DNA of 64,000 nt, from positions 868,001 to 932,000 of the forward strand of contig VTFK01000066.1 in NCBI GenBank assembly GCA_009617715.1. Reading direction: 5' to 3'. Below are positions 1-13,503 of the stretch, piece by piece. Numbering within the stretch: the stretch's first letter is position 1; the number at the start of each line of letters is the position of its first letter. The notes below the pieces were generated by a model, which made no database searches, was not told where the DNA came from, and saw only the letters and a list, made by a program, of their open reading frames with translations. Both the position numbers and the translations under genes were made by a program. Source of the DNA: Plectrocnemia conspersa (lineage: Eukaryota; Arthropoda; Insecta; Trichoptera; Polycentropodidae).

Positions 1-335
1 TCTAAATTGATTATATAACTAATATTTAAGTAAATCGCCTATCATATTATAACATGTTAAAGCAACTAAGAAGGACTATTAAAAGATTGATAATATAATA
101 AAAAGTATTTTTTATATTTTTTGGATCATGTAGTAATAGTTGCTAACTATTTGATATGATTTGTTTACAAAAAATATTAAAAAGAGATTAAAATTCAAGT
201 TTGCATTAGTAATTTGTTTTGATTATAAAATATATAATACTACTACCTACTACTAAAATAAAACAATGAGATAAAGATTTTCGAAATCTAGATGATGGAT
301 ATTGTACATTTTGAGACAGATTTTAATAAATCTAC

Positions 336-574
336 CTGGCTATCCATGACCCCTTCAGTTCTGGCAAGGCTTCCAGTATGTTCCTCAGCCATGTGGTGGA
401 CAAAGCCAGCCAGTCCATGTTGTAAGCAACTTTTTGAGCTTGGCTGTGTTTGATGTTATGCTTTTGCTTCAACCTGTAAAGCTGCAGGAACTTTGGGTTC
501 TTGAGAAAAGGCGCCTTCACCACCTGCGGACAGTAAGGTGGCACATCGCCATCTACTTTATCACTGGCGCACAT
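336..574 (-). CDS. First coding exon of an unidentified gene running off the left edge
   Basis: An open frame starts at an ATG at 574-572 and encodes about 79 residues beginning MCASDKVDGDVPPYCPQVVK. It ends at a consensus splice donor (CAG|GTAGAT, exon end at 336); reading on without splicing meets a stop at once (332-334). The segment is clearly richer in G+C than the surrounding DNA. About 100 bp upstream of the ATG lies a TATA box on the same strand. The peptide has a basic, amphipathic middle (LYRLKQKHNIKHSQAQK) followed by a W/L-rich stretch (NMDWLALSTTWLRNILEALP). There is no signal peptide. I do not recognise the family. The remaining exons would lie to the left, outside the window. 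A short single-exon protein ending at 332 is possible but less likely, given the donor. Confidence 0.55.
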
Positions 575-639
575 ATCCGATGAAGATAAGTGATAAATTG
601 TGAAAACGAGACGACAGAAGCGCTGCGTCAGTCAAAGAA

Positions 640-680
640 CGACTACTACTCGGCAGCACAGTTAGCTGGTCTTTATAGTA
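640..680 (-). promoter_or_regulatory. TATA core promoter of the left-edge gene
   Basis: On the - strand TATAAA reads from 677 to 672. A start site about 30 bp further on would fall near 645. The stretch from there to the ATG at 574 is GC-richer than its surroundings, as expected of a 5' UTR. The downstream motif AGTCGTTC is DPE-like. The assignment rests on spacing only. Confidence 0.4.
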
Positions 681-699
681 CCTGAGCATGGCGCGCAGG

Positions 700-1930
700 C
701 GTCGTCAATCTGCGGTGCTTTAATATATTTTATTTTTTCAAACTACTGAATATGTATTATTATTAAAATTATAGTAGTAATATTATACATAAATGAAAAT
801 TAAACTATATTAGTATTTAACAAGCAAGTATCACTTCTAAATATTGACTATATGCTTAGAAATTTAAATTCAGATAAAGATTTATTAAGATGCAACCATG
901 AAGCTAAACACAATTTTTATTAAGCAGCATAGAAAAAAATAATAACTAAGTAAAACAAAAGCTATTTATTTTCCTTGGTTGTCATGGTTTACATTCGAAT
1001 ATAAGATACATTTGGTATTAAATCAAACCGATGACACATAAGGACACTTTTTCGTAAGAAAATTTTGCTGGGCAACGGTGCACTCCATGGCACAAGGTTA
1101 TACTTGTCTGCTGGGCATTAATATACAAAATGGCATTTAATGGGTTAATTAGTCGAGTAACGTTATTTTAATATAGTTATTTCAGAATAATATTTTACTT
1201 AAAAAAAATACAATCATAATTTTCTCATAAAATTTACTTACAAACTTACTTTGTTTATATAAATAGCACAAGTTTTTTAAAATATTTATATGTTTATTAT
1301 GGCAATACTGAATCACGTAGTTCGTTGTCAGCTGATAGATCTCTCTGGATTATATGTGCTGTATTTCTGCGTCAGAGAATCGCCGGTTATCTACAGTTTT
1401 CAATTAAGCTCTTGACAATTATCTGATGATTGCGTGGATCTCAAGAAGATTCCATCCAGTCCATCTAGTGTCTTGAAAGTTATTGGGAGAATAAATTTGC
1501 CTTGTCTGAAGCAATTACAATTGATGGGTGGATGAATGGAATTTGTGTACAACATTCCATTTATAAAAACATCTTACAAGTGTCAAAAATATAATAATAA
1601 ATATTAGTGATGTTTACCATTACTAATAAAATACTATGGCTTAAGAACTGCGTTAAATATATTAAATACTGTGTATATATATAAATACAAATATTAAATG
1701 GATTCCGTAAAACATAACAATCTTTTTGACGTTTTTACTATAAAAATCTATTTGTTGCTTATCTCAAATTGCATGACGTTGAGAATTGCAAAGTTGCTTT
1801 GTAAACAATATTTTTTGTCTAACTGCACATCAAAATTATTTTAAAGTGCTTGACGTCGGGCGGCGGAATTTCTTCGTAAAACAGCGGTATTACGTTTCGC
1901 AAAAATCTCTTTTAAGTTTTTGGGTAAGCC
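700..1930. other. AT-rich intergenic DNA, nothing recognised
   Basis: No open frame of coding character, no RNA gene and no clear inverted repeat was seen here. The 1320-1550 part is less AT-rich but carries no recognisable motif. Confidence 0.5.
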
Positions 1931-2572
1931 TAAGGGGTGTGACTTCGCAGCCAGTACGACGAAGGTGGAAACTAGTGAGAATTTTATTAAATATTGTGAC
2001 ATACGATGATGGGCGAGATGTTTTCTCCAAGCAGTGGTGGAAAAGCTGGCGGAGGGATGATGTCGATGGAAGATCTTCAGAGGTCTTGTATAGCGGAGGT
2101 TGATCCCCGTCTCCTATGGCGATCGTATGGTGGAGTCCCTCTCATGTTGTGAGTGTTCATGACCGTATGCTGTCCGCGGGCGGGCGGGCGTCTGCTAGTC
2201 CCTTTGAATGTCTGCCAGAGACTGCCAGGTGACTGCTTGTGACTGCCTTCCCCGCATTGGAGTCTAAGCTTAAATATTCGAGGCTGCAACGCTTGCTCAC
2301 CAATCACAATCATCCAGCGATAATTCAGCCAATCGTTGCACTCGCTTCTTAGAACAAGGAAATAAGTATACGCCTTTAGAAAGTGACATTTGCTTGATGA
2401 ATATCTCCGATGTTGAATTGCGTAACGGGAATATTGTGGCTCTACGGTGCTACTTGTCTTCCGGTGATTTATCGTTTTCCATGACCGCTTCGTAACAAAG
2501 AAATATTAATTCAATGCACCGGAGAATCCTTGCGTGTGAACGCACTATTTTCTAGTTTAGTCTTTTTGATAA
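1931..2572 (+). repeat. Dispersed repeat, copy 1 (partner at 21969-22514)
   Basis: About 640 bp of relatively GC-rich sequence is collinear with 21969-22514. Shared blocks run from GGGGTGTGACTTCGCAGCCA, through a block ending GTATACGCCTTTAGAAAGTG, to CACCGGAGAATCCTTGCGTG. This copy has extra sequence, including a GGGC-type run at about 2177-2190. Frames of 105 and 78 aa overlap it on opposite strands; neither is conserved in the other copy, so I treat them as chance. No terminal inverted repeats or poly-A tail are visible. It could be a non-autonomous element or an untranslated part of a LINE, since copy 2 abuts a LINE fragment. Confidence 0.75.
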
Positions 2573-2579
2573 ATAATTA

Positions 2580-4690
2580 CTTTTAACGCGAGATTCAAGA
2601 ACAAAATCCCCCACAAACAAGTGCTCTGTGTAGTCCTCACATCTCATAACAATATGAAATTTAATTAAGTTAACAAATTAAATATAATTATTGAGACAGA
2701 AAATCAAATTTTAAAACTACTAAAAAAATATTTCTAGCGATGAGTATTTTTCAAATTATTTCATTTTCTATTTTATGTTTTAAAAACATTTAAAAGTTAT
2801 GCTTTTATTTCTTTATCCATAGCAACCATGCCATGAGAGGTTAAAAATAAACTTGATTTTATTTTTTACCTGACTATAAACTTCAAAATAGTATTTGAAT
2901 TTACTATTTAAGAAACTGTCTAAATATTTTAATTATTATGACTAAATATTATTTGGAATGTTAATTTTTTTAAGATAAATGAAATAAAACATATTTTAAG
3001 AAACATATTTATTATAGTATAAATAACATTACATTCTTCTGGCTATAAAAGGTCTATTAAAAGCAAACGTGAGCTTAACAAAAGGTCAAGATCCTCTTTA
3101 TATTTGAGATTGAATGCTTTCATAATACCTTTACAAAAGAATCGAATTTACAATTCACAATCCAGAAAACCTAAAAAATATACTTAAAACATTATTTTGC
3201 TCTGACAATAAAAACCAAAATCCATATACATGTAATCAGATTTGTGATGCAAGATAGCATAAATATAATGTAACACTTTTTTATCGCCAGGTAAAGTCAT
3301 GTCTAAATTTAACTCTACTTAAGATTAACACTCTTTTGTTACAACAATAATATTTGATCTTAAAATAATTTTAATTTTGAAATTCTAAGAATACTTGTAT
3401 TCATAGTAAGTTTTATTGAAAAATGAGTTAGGTGTAATGGTTTGTTGATATTATTTCAGCATGAGTGCAAATGGGTAGTGGGTAATATATATTAGTCACC
3501 TTGCTTATATTTTTGTTATAAGATTGATATTAAAAAATAGTCTGGGGAAAATAACAATTGACGTAGTTCAAAAGAGACGATAAGAGATTTTTAGATATGG
3601 AAGTAATCAGAGATTCTCTCATTGTGTGATATGATACGTCAGATACGTGAAAGGTGTGTGGCAGGCGCGTACTTAGCTGGTCATTCATTGAATGACTGTT
3701 GAATGACAGTTTGGCAAAAAACCAGTTATGTACCCATGCATGAATTGTGAATAACTGTAGTATGTTTAAACAAGTAATATATTAAAAACTCCAACGTAAC
3801 TCAAATGGTAATGATTGCTGTGAATTACGATGTGACAAGTTACACTGAATATGAAAATTATAATTAAGTCATATCAAATAGAAAAGTTAAAGTCTGTTCA
3901 TACAAAATCTTGCACCCTGTAAGTTTCTTGATAATTATAACATGAAAATCAGGTCCCAGTATCGGGTGGCGGTGTCGAATGCAGATGGTTCCAGGAGAAT
4001 TGTAGTAGTGTAAGAATTCGCAGTCCAAAGCCGATGTTAGTTTGTTAGTTTGTTAGTTTGTGTCGAGTGAGTGAGTTGAACCATTTCATACTTTCCTTCA
4101 AGCAGATTGGACAAATGAGAATATGTGCAATCTGACGAAAGAATTTCATAGACTACTTGAAAAACTACCCTTTTGTGCGTAAAGGATTCGAAATAGGCAA
4201 TGCGTCTACTCTGCGTAAAACCTACTATTATCATCCACCCTTTGTATAAAAAAAGTTCGAAAAAACATATTTCGTTGTTTGAATCACCAAGCGATGCAAT
4301 TGGTCCACCAACATCCTCATCTATGATTCACCTGAGTATAAGAGATGTGACACTTTCACGTCGGTAGACGATCAAACGATTCAAGATAATCTGTGTATAA
4401 TTACCACCCGTCTCATTCAGCTGGAATTAGGAGCTGGACCGAGGGGCGGACTAATTATATTTAACACTAACACTATTATTTTTGATAGATAGCGGTACAA
4501 ATATTTAATTTATTTATTATTTTATTACAAATCTGACCATCGTGACTTGCCAGGGTTCCCCAATACGTAATGATTGCTATAATATAAACAATAATTGTAC
4601 AAAAGAACATTTAAAATAAACAGTTATGGTTCACACCTAAAATAGATAAGCACAATCCCGCATATTTTTATCGTCAAAAACATAATTGTG
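2580..4690. other. AT-rich intergenic DNA with a short tandem repeat
   Basis: Most of this stretch shows nothing. Three copies of the 8-mer TTAGTTTG run from about 4037. A TATAAGAG at about 4338 is followed by GC-richer sequence to about 4450 and could be a core promoter, but no reading frame follows it. Confidence 0.4.
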
Positions 4691-4835
4691 TTTGGCAAGC
4701 TTGTTGAGGAGCTGGATGGCTTGTGCAAGAGGATCGTTCTCAAGCGCTGACATCCTGGCCGCAATAGTAAGAATAAGGGACGTGATCGCAACCTTCTAGG
4801 GCACTCTAAGGCATGCAGACGAATGTCGTTGAGCA
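4690..4835 (-). pseudogene. Decayed first exon of a putative small secreted protein (copy 1 of 3)
   Basis: Read on the - strand, the block encodes VAITSLILTIAARMSALEND followed by PLAQAIQLLNKLAKHN. It matches 17164-17295 (+) and 13240-13310 (-) at the DNA level over the core corresponding to RVAIASLIL..ARTSALE. The start seems lost: where the 17.2 kb copy has ATGCCC, this copy reads GTGCCC followed by TAG. The hydrophobic start followed by a polar part resembles a signal peptide and mature N-terminus. I do not know the protein family. An 80-aa frame on the same strand in another register is a shadow. Confidence 0.45.
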
Positions 4836-4869
4836 GTGACGGATTGTCAAAACCGTATCTTAGCAACTT

Positions 4870-6950
4870 TAAAAAGTGTTTTATTGAGTGGACGCTACAC
4901 TGATAATGTATGCTTTGTCTTGGAAAATATTATGTATGGTATTATACGTAAATAATATAATACCATCTAGTAAATATAGAACTGATTATCGTAAATTAAA
5001 GTACCATATGCATATAGAGGCAACTATTACATATAGCAATAGATAAAACAAAAATTCATACAAGTATTTTTTAACTCTGAATGCATTACGGATGAGACAA
5101 AACAAAAAACACAGTAAAAATAACTATTTATTGTTATATTCTATTTACAATATCGACTGCCTAAAGCAGCTGTATATTAATGTTAATAAGACAACAAGGT
5201 TCATTATGAAGTGCTTATTAGTCCTAAGCTAGCCAAAATCCTGAGCAAGAAATTTAAACAGTATAATATTATAAAAAATATAATTTAACAACAATGGCTG
5301 TTTTTATATTGTATTATATTTTTATTTTTATAACATAGATTATTACTCGCATAATAAATGAAATGCATATTGAAGTATTATCAACAAATTAAACAATGAA
5401 ACTAGACAGATGGATTTGTCATATTAAACGTGCATACTGGAGTTTACGTGCTTTTAAAAATGCAATGACTCAGCATGATTAATTCATATATAATCAAACA
5501 TTTTCATGTGGGGTTTTATAGTTATTATTTACCAAATATATAGATTTTATGCTAATCTTGAATATTGTTTTGTAATAATTTTATTACAATCAACTTCCAA
5601 TAATATTCGATATTATAATTCCGTTATCTCATCATGGAAATGCACTAAATTGTCAATTTAATGAGAGCACTGTTGATTCTATAGAAAAGTGTGCAAAGAT
5701 ATTGCAAAACCAGTAATAATTAACAATTGGAGCATTCGGACAATCAAGTTAATTGTATTTAGAACACACAGATTTTGAAATTGGAGCAACAGGGCCTTTC
5801 AATTAATTTATATTGAAAAGTATTATACATAAATAAATCAAAATAAGAGTAATGAGGAAAACCTCTTTATAAAATATATTTAATATAAAGTCCAAATGTT
5901 TTGCTTCTTACCTCATTGGAAATTTTAAAAAACACTACAAAAAAATCACAACGGGAATTAATATTTTAAAAATCTTGTTCTTGTGCAAAAAATGCTATAG
6001 GTACGTCATTGTTACCACTTCAGCGACAGTACACTTAAAAGGGGCTATTAATTTATTTGAAAATTATATTGAAATTAAATTTATTGTCAAATGAGCTAGG
6101 AAACCTTAACCTTAAATAATATGTTAAATTAATTTAATTATCTAGTGGAAAATGTTGCCAGGTTGACCATATCACATCCCGTCATTGTTACCACTACAGT
6201 AAAATAAAATTCAAATTTATTATATATTTACAAAAATATATGCGTGTATCTAATCGAGCTTTGTTCAGTAACGCAAAGAATTTTAACGAGCGTTAAGTGT
6301 CAAATTATCACAATGTGCTCTTCGATGCGTTTGTCGTAAAAAATGCCTATCTGCCAGTGTTGCCATGATGCAATATTATTCGGTCAATTGCTTAACTCGA
6401 TTCATAGACACATTGCGACCCTTTTCGACTAAATTAGCGCTAACACTCTTCATTCGCAAATTAGCACCGTTTTATTGACGCAATTGTGGCGTACGAGAAA
6501 ATTATCATAAATTTTATATGTAACTGTGGTTTGCGTTGCGCTAACGACAAAAACTCATAAAAGAGTTGAACGTTATCAGCATTGTCGTGCTGCAGATCAT
6601 AAACGTATATATGATATTTTTTATTGCTTCATTAAATCGAAACAAACATTTGGATGGCAACACGATAACGTAAGATCAATGTCACACGTAGTTTTATTTA
6701 ATATAACAAAGTTTATATTAAATTTTATTTAAAGGATAATAAGTATCTCAACAACGAAGTCATAAAAGCTAGGAGTATATTTTTAGCAATAAAAATAATA
6801 CATTAGAGATTTGCGGATCATAAATTATATATAATATAATAATATAATACAATAAATATATGTATATACAGTTTATATTGTATTTTTATAATATAATTAT
6901 TCACATACATATATGTATGTATATCTACAATCACTGCTAGTAAAGCAACA
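4870..6950. other. AT-rich intergenic DNA, nothing recognised
   Basis: Only short, low-complexity open frames are present. CGTCATTGTTACCACT recurs at 6004 and 6180. I see no gene, RNA or clear inverted repeat. Confidence 0.5.
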
Positions 6951-7068
6951 ACACTGGTTTCATCCGTGTCGTTCCTTGCGCATTTCGAAGGCGTTGGCAA
7001 AATCCCTTGATTCTAAATTTCAGATCGATATAGTTTAGATCGACATTTAAAAAACATTCGACAAAGTT
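6950..7068 (+). repeat. Dispersed repeat shared with 60330-60462
   Basis: Both loci contain the ordered blocks CGTGTCGTTCC / CGCGTCGTTCC, GAAGGCG..GGCAAAATCCC / GAAGGCGGTAACAAAATCCC, and ATTCTAAA..TCGA..GTAG/TAG..AACATTC-like ends, on the same strand. The element type is unknown. Confidence 0.6.
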
Positions 7069-7166
7069 CATCATGAGCTACTTTTTTGGAAGCTAAGCAA
7101 CTTCGAGTAAGAATTTGACACAAAGGTGATTTTAAAAATGCAAGATAGAATTCCATTGTTTGTCAA

Positions 7167-7216
7167 CAGCGAAAGAGTTCCGCCAATTTTAAAAAAACGG
7201 CGGAATTCTTTCGCTG
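7167..7216. repeat. Short hairpin with 18-bp arms
   Basis: Left arm CAGCGAAAGAGTTCCGCC (7167-7184) is the reverse complement of 7199-7216 with one mismatch, around a 14-base AT-rich loop. It could be a relic of a palindromic element. Confidence 0.7.
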
Positions 7217-7369
7217 TCATCAAGACGAAAGTGTAAATTTTAGGGTAAATATGAATGCTGTATCGTAAAATAATATATATTAATTCACGAATAAGGCAAT
7301 GGGCTTACACTTTTTATGTTTTGGGCATTTTTTTACTTATTTCACAATAAGCAATTTCATAAATTTGGC

Positions 7370-7460
7370 GTAACATATACAATAACTAGCAAAATGTTGC
7401 GCTTTGCGCTCATAAACTTGCGCTGTACATTCGTAATATTGCGCTTTGCAATTAAAGACA
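7370..7460 (+). repeat. Degenerate GCGC-unit array (possible foldback arm relic)
   Basis: TTGCGC recurs about every 13-20 bases (TTGCGCTTTGCGCTCATAAA and so on) with spacers such as CATAAACTTGCGC and CGTAATATTGCGC. This looks like the arrays at 18250-18305 and 43905-43960 and resembles, less strictly, the 14-bp units of the foldback loci. Confidence 0.45.
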
Positions 7461-7499
7461 TATTTTATTTATTTATTTATATCTTATTAGTAAACTTTA

Positions 7500-10400
7500 A
7501 GCTTTTTAACAAGTGATAAATATTTATTAGATGAATAAATTAGGATAGGATTTTATATATATTTTTGATATTCTCTATGAGCTGAACTATCTCATAATAT
7601 GTATAAGTTCTAGCTTGATTTATTTGATCACTTAATCGTAAGATTATAGAAATCTAGAAAAAATCAGATTTATAAATATAAGTAATCAATAATTTATATT
7701 ATCTAGAAGCAATTGCAATTGAAAAACACAAAGGCTCATATGAAGTTTGAACCCAGGTATTTTCTTATTATATTTTAATTTAGATATTCGGAGCAGGAAT
7801 GCAATTAAAAAATATAATATAATATGTGAGTTAGATAAGAAATTTAAAAATAAATATCGGGCATTGTTTTGTACATAAAAAATAGTAGTTTAATTTTAAA
7901 TATAAATATCTATATATATTATATGTACATAAAGGTGAAAAATATTTTTAATTAAACTGATTGCATTAACATTTTTTTATTTTCATTATAATATATTTTA
8001 TTTTAAGTCTTTGTGAGGAATAAGAAATAATAATTTAAAAAAAAACAGCCAGGATTAAAGAATTAGATGTCTAAAACCAAGTTATGTCCATACAAATTTG
8101 ATCTGATGATTCAAATTTCATTTGTTTTGATTTTAGATAAAGTAAATATTCAATGAATAAATGCACTCATTTATACGTAATATTTTACTATTTTTTATCG
8201 TTTTGCCCCTGACACTCCTCAGTATTTACTCTATTAAGTATTTACGCATTTCGTCACAATCGCAAAATGTCTACATCGCATAAAAACGTTATATGTGACG
8301 AAAGTGCTTTCCTGTGGGCATACGTGTGCTAAGTCTCGTGCTGCATCCATTGATAACTTGATGTGCAGTTTTATTGACTCGTAGCACGTAGTTTCTATTT
8401 AATAGATTTACAAGTCACCGTAATCTGTGTAGTTACTTAGAAGCCATTTTATCGCAATGATTCTGATGAATCAATGTCGAAAATAAAAAATATTTTTTTA
8501 CATATTTTTTCTACTTATGAAATGCACGCCTGATTCTTAAGTAGATACCATTAAAAACAAGTAGACATAAATGATACAGTAGTATTAAATTAAAATTCTT
8601 CAGATTTTTCACGCAATTTAACGAGACACATTTTCGCGAAATTTGAAATGTATATATAATATTTCTAATGTATGATAAGAGGTGACAATTTTTCACGCTA
8701 CAAAAATCATTGTAAATGTATATATTTTATTTCGTTTGCACGCTATTTTTACAAGCTTTACCTACATTGTTTTTAACCCTCAAGAACGCATAAACAGATG
8801 CAATTTTTCGCTGTCACGCAAAAACGCGTGAACGGACCATAATGTTTTAAGTATTCAGAAATCTCTACTTTGATGTTTAACAAAAAACGTATCATTTCAT
8901 CTTGTTTGCATAAAATGTGCACCTCTTTTATATCTGTATATTATTTAATATACTGATAAATAATTTAACTCTATAAGAATTATATTTAAAAATTGAATGA
9001 ATAAAATAATCTCTTTGGTTAGTAATTGAGAATTAAATTTTATTTATAATAATAAATATTATAAATTTTGGTACTTTTTTATTTTATCATACACTAGCTT
9101 AGTCCTTCACAAGAGGAGAGTAAATGATTCTGTCGAACCATATCTGTAAACTTAACATTTAATTTGTTTTGTCACGTTCTTTCGAACGATCTGCTAAAAC
9201 ATGGTTTTCACTTCAGTAAATCTATTGTTAAATAACGGTGGAAATCCACGAATTGACTTTTTAGTTGATTAGAATAAAGTAAGTTGTTTTAGAAATTAAA
9301 ATATAATAATTCTCGCTATCATCAGATAAGATTTTTTCCACTCCTCGTCCTTCTAAAGCAGCAAGAATTATAACTAGAATTTCGTATTATAACTCATTTT
9401 ATTATTAACCTTCAGATATAATTAAACTGTCATACTAGAATTTAATATTATCTTCTAATTTAATAATCGCAATCGCTTTATATAAAATACAATATGGTAC
9501 CATGCATTTTACTTTGAACACACGTCCCCACTCTAGTCGATTTACAGAAGCATGTTTAATACTGTGACTGAAAGGACCGTTTCAAATATTATTAGCATAA
9601 CTGATTTTCGAACCGTTTGGTAACCACAAAACTGTCCATTGTTTCAGTTGGAATAAACCGCAATACCTTTCCTCATACTCTTCTTAGAAACTCTCATACA
9701 TTTGTAAGTATGAAAGGATTGAAGGTGCTCGTTCAGAATACGTAAAACCCTAGGGGATGTCTAGAATCCAAAACCAAATCATAAAATCTAATCGGCCAAT
9801 ATTACGACGCTGCCACTCAAATAATTACGTGTGACCTTATTGTCCCACTTGTATATTAAATTTTGTGCTTAGTCACCAGACTGCAGCTCAGAACTGACCT
9901 CAGCCGGTTGAAGTGAAGCATTGCAGGAACCAGGGCAATTAACAAAAGCGAATTGGGTTAAACGGGTATTATATTAGGAAGGCCTTTGAGGCAAAGCTAG
10001 ATAATCCACCTGTACAAAATGCATTATTAGCGAAATGTGATCCGAAATTTGTAACTGAACTTATGTATCCTATAGGCAAGTGATAATGGATTAGGTACTC
10101 GACGACTAACGCTTAGCTATAAGTGGCACTTAGTACTTAGCAATCGGAAATGAAAACCAAATGTACCCAAAGGTCAATAATAAAAATAAAATATTGCTTT
10201 GATTGCTCAATTCTTAAATGGTCAATACTAAATTTATCTGATGGGTCATAACCTTATGACTATTTAGGAAATATTTAAATTTACATAAAATAAATACTCA
10301 AAAAGTCGTATTATATACAGATTTCGCCAAGCATACTTATAGTAAACAGCTGCATTAAACCTCTGAAGATTAAGATTATACTATCCATTAATAATAAATC

Positions 10401-12190
10401 TTTGTTGACTATTCATTAATCTTTTGAGTAGTGAGGTAATTTATACACATTTGTTAATTTGTTAGAAGTGGATTAATTTTTGTTAATTTGTTAGAAGTGG
10501 ATTAATTTTACGTATTTTTCCATAATTATTTCTGTTGTTATTTACTTATTATTAATTTATATTGCATTTGTAGTGAATTATAGAAAAAAATCAGTGATTC
10601 TCAAAGTTTTATTGCTTTGATTTGATCTTCGATACGACTTGAATAAAAATGAGTTAAGCCGCAACATAATAAAATACTTATTTATAGATCGACGAAAAAT
10701 GGCTAAGGCGTAATTGGTCGAAATATTTTTTTTATTAATTCGTCAACGTTTTTCTTAAAAAAATATAAAAGGATTTTGAACACTGCCACCCGATAATGAC
10801 ACCAGATTTATAACTACATATATATGTATAATAATTAGGCAATATTTCGCGTAAAAATTTCAAAAAAATAGATAAATATGATTCACAAAATACTGAGAGG
10901 CGCATTATATACTATAGCTTTTTGCAACAGAACACGCTCGAGCGTTGCAATCATACTCACACTACTTACAGAGCTTCTCTTTTATTTATTTATCATTCAA
11001 CAACCACAAATAAATTTAAAATATAAGAAACTGTTAAATGTACAAGTAAAGAATTTCTCGTTTGATAAAACATATGGATATTATTTTAATTAAAATGAGT
11101 AATGAAACGCTGATTTTTCCCTATAAGTGACTAAACGTCTACTCAAATAACTATAAAAATGAATATTTTTGCCTCTCGGTCTAAGTACTCGATAATTCTC
11201 AAAATAAGTAATACACCTAATACTCACTGATTAAACATATCTAAATCTTAAATTTATTATATTAGACTTATGCCCTTTCTCTAGTGAATACTACGCGTGT
11301 GCCAAATTGATTATCTATACAGCAAATAAATAATTGATAATCTAGAATTATTAGATTGACTTATGAGTAATAATTAAACGTAGTAATATATTTGCACATT
11401 GGACTTTTATATGTCCCTTTTCCGTTTATCCTTAAGTACATATGTATATATATATATGCGATTGTTTAGTACTGTGATAAATTGATTCATGCCAGACTTG
11501 GCACCAATAGGATAATTGGGTTATTCCTACGATCATTACGAATATGTAATGGCATTAATACACAAGAGGAATATTTTTATTCGCATTTTTAATTGTTGCG
11601 TATATGATAAGACTTATCAGCGACATCAGTCCACTTTTACAAAATAATGAAATGTCTACCGTTTGAATGTTTATCGTTATATAATTACTACAAATAGGAT
11701 TGAGTCTCTTATATCTAATAAATGGTTTTAAAAAAAAATATGACGTAAGATAAATTGCGTTTTATTAGAAAGATAATAACAATTATTTAAGTTATATTTT
11801 ACATTTCAGGTCAAATACTCAAACATTTGGTTTAATAACTATTTGTAAGATTTTTAAATGGGACAAATCAGAAAAAATGAATACATGTCATATTACACTT
11901 TTATAAATACGGTTTTCAGCTGAAATACACTCACGAGCATGTGATGTATAATCATTGTCACAAAAGCACGTGCTTAAAGAAATATTTCATATTCCTGCCA
12001 ATTTTTTTTATAAAGCATAATTTTAACCAATTTTTTTTTAATAAAACAAAATAACCAACACCAACACGTACTATATCAAAATGGAGAATAGAATTTGAAC
12101 AGAAACAAACTTTTGAATAGTACGGTTTGTAGTAGTATTAATCTAAATCAAATTATTTATAGGAAGGAAAATCAAAATTAATATATATGT
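7500..12190. other. Long AT-rich intergenic stretch
   Basis: No gene is supported. A diverged match to the SINE 3' body (AGATTA..GAAATCTAG) sits at about 7620-7690. The 9500-10130 part is less AT-rich, with no readable protein. At 10425-10560 there is a repeat shared with 42500-42582, including two tandem copies of a roughly 27-bp unit. The 71-aa frame at 10878-11093 has no recognisable feature. Confidence 0.5.
10425..10560 (+). repeat. Dispersed repeat shared with 42500-42582, with an internal duplication
   Basis: GAGTAGTGAG..ATTTAT..ACATTTGTTAAT and TTTTACGTATTTTTCCATAA are common to both loci. Here the unit TTTGTTAATTTGTTAGAAGT plus GGATTAATTT is present twice in tandem; the 42.5 kb copy has one. 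Confidence 0.65.
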
Positions 12191-12192
12191 TA

Positions 12193-12394
12193 CAGTGAAT
12201 GTTATATTTTCACTAGCGTTTTAGTTTAATCATATCAGAATACATTTTCACTAGTAGATATATATTTCTACCGATGAAAATATAATTTAACTGAATAGCG
12301 CTAGTGAAATTAAATGCTGCTTTAAACTGGCTGAGTTAGTAAAATTATATTTACACTAGTAAAAATATAACTTCAAGTTAATACATAGGCACTG
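12193..12394. mobile_element. Tc1/mariner-type MITE (TA-flanked, CAGTG ends), copy 1
   Basis: The element starts TA|CAGTGAATGTTATATTTTCA and ends CACTG|TA. Inside are further inverted blocks (GTTATATTTTCACTAG near the left end, CTAGTAAAAATATAACTT near the right). TA target duplication and CAGTG termini are typical of the IS630/Tc1/mariner superfamily. The core GTTAGTAAAATTATATTT..CTAGTAAAAATATAA also occurs at 43073-43198. There is no transposase. Confidence 0.6.
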
Positions 12395-12399
12395 TAGCG

Positions 12400-13240
12400 T
12401 ATATACTACGGTGAGACATTGGCATTGAAAGAGATCAATATTTGTTTCGATAGAATTAATTTGAGTCGCTTACATAATACGTGTTGTTAAATCCTTCCTA
12501 ACTTTTTTGTTCTATTGACCTATTGCCAGTCAGAACTAAAATAACGATTTTTTAAATGCAAATGAAATACAATAAAAAAAACGTATTGAAATATTATTTA
12601 TTATACCGTAAAGTAATGTCAATGTGAAGGCTTCTGGTGTTTATCTTAAATAATAATAACAATAAGTGTGCAATTTGATAAGAATAAATAACACCTATGC
12701 CATTTCGAGATTTTGTTTTAGTATTTAATGCTTGGTTATCTCTGCTCTTTTAAAGCTATTTTAAGTACCTAATACAAAGTTCCAAATGTCTCTACGACAT
12801 TCCAGAAATATCTAGATACATTTTAGATTAACCGAAAATTAACTGATAACTTATATCGATACATACATATGTAACGTATTTTTGCTGTTATCTATCAATA
12901 TCATTTGAAAGTATTGGAAATCTGCATTAAACATTATTCTAGTTTAATACTATCACTTATCATACATCAAAGTACTGTATGTCATCATATCACTTACGAT
13001 CAATATTTGATAGTATCTATCGCTAAAAATAAAGTACAATGATTATTATATGACGCACAACAATCAGTTTATATAACTAATAACAATTTAAGTGGACCCT
13101 TTGAAATCGCAACAATAGTTAAATAAGTATTTTATGACAGAATTTAAATAAAAAGTCTTTTATTTAAAAAAAATATACACTATAATGTCTTAAAAAGCGC
13201 ATACAATAATATTTCATACATATATGATAAGCTCAATTAA
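12400..13240. other. AT-rich intergenic DNA, nothing recognised
   Basis: No coding frame, hairpin or shared repeat was found in this interval. Confidence 0.5.
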
Positions 13241-13310
13241 CTTTCTCTAGTGCTGATGTCCTCGCCTCAAGAATAAGGGACGCGATCGCAACTCTTAAGG
13301 GTCCAAATCG
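13240..13310 (-). pseudogene. Short fragment of the putative secreted-protein family (copy 2 of 3)
   Basis: The - strand reads RVAIASLILEARTSALEKVN and then a stop. The DNA CCCTTAAGAGTTGCGATCGC is the best-preserved version of the segment that is interrupted in the 4.7 and 17.2 kb copies. No ATG or promoter is in place here. Confidence 0.4.
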
Positions 13311-13503
13311 ACAATAATACAAAACCGACGATTTTCTATATCGTATTCTTTCCATGCATTCCATTTTTTGACTGTGTATGTGGGATATAAATTACTTTCA
13401 CAACCGGTATATATATTTTAAGGAAAAACATGCACAAAAAGGATCTAGCTCCTTATCCAGTACGTTGAGCTTTTGAGCTTGTTCCCAGAATTATCAACCA
13501 AAA

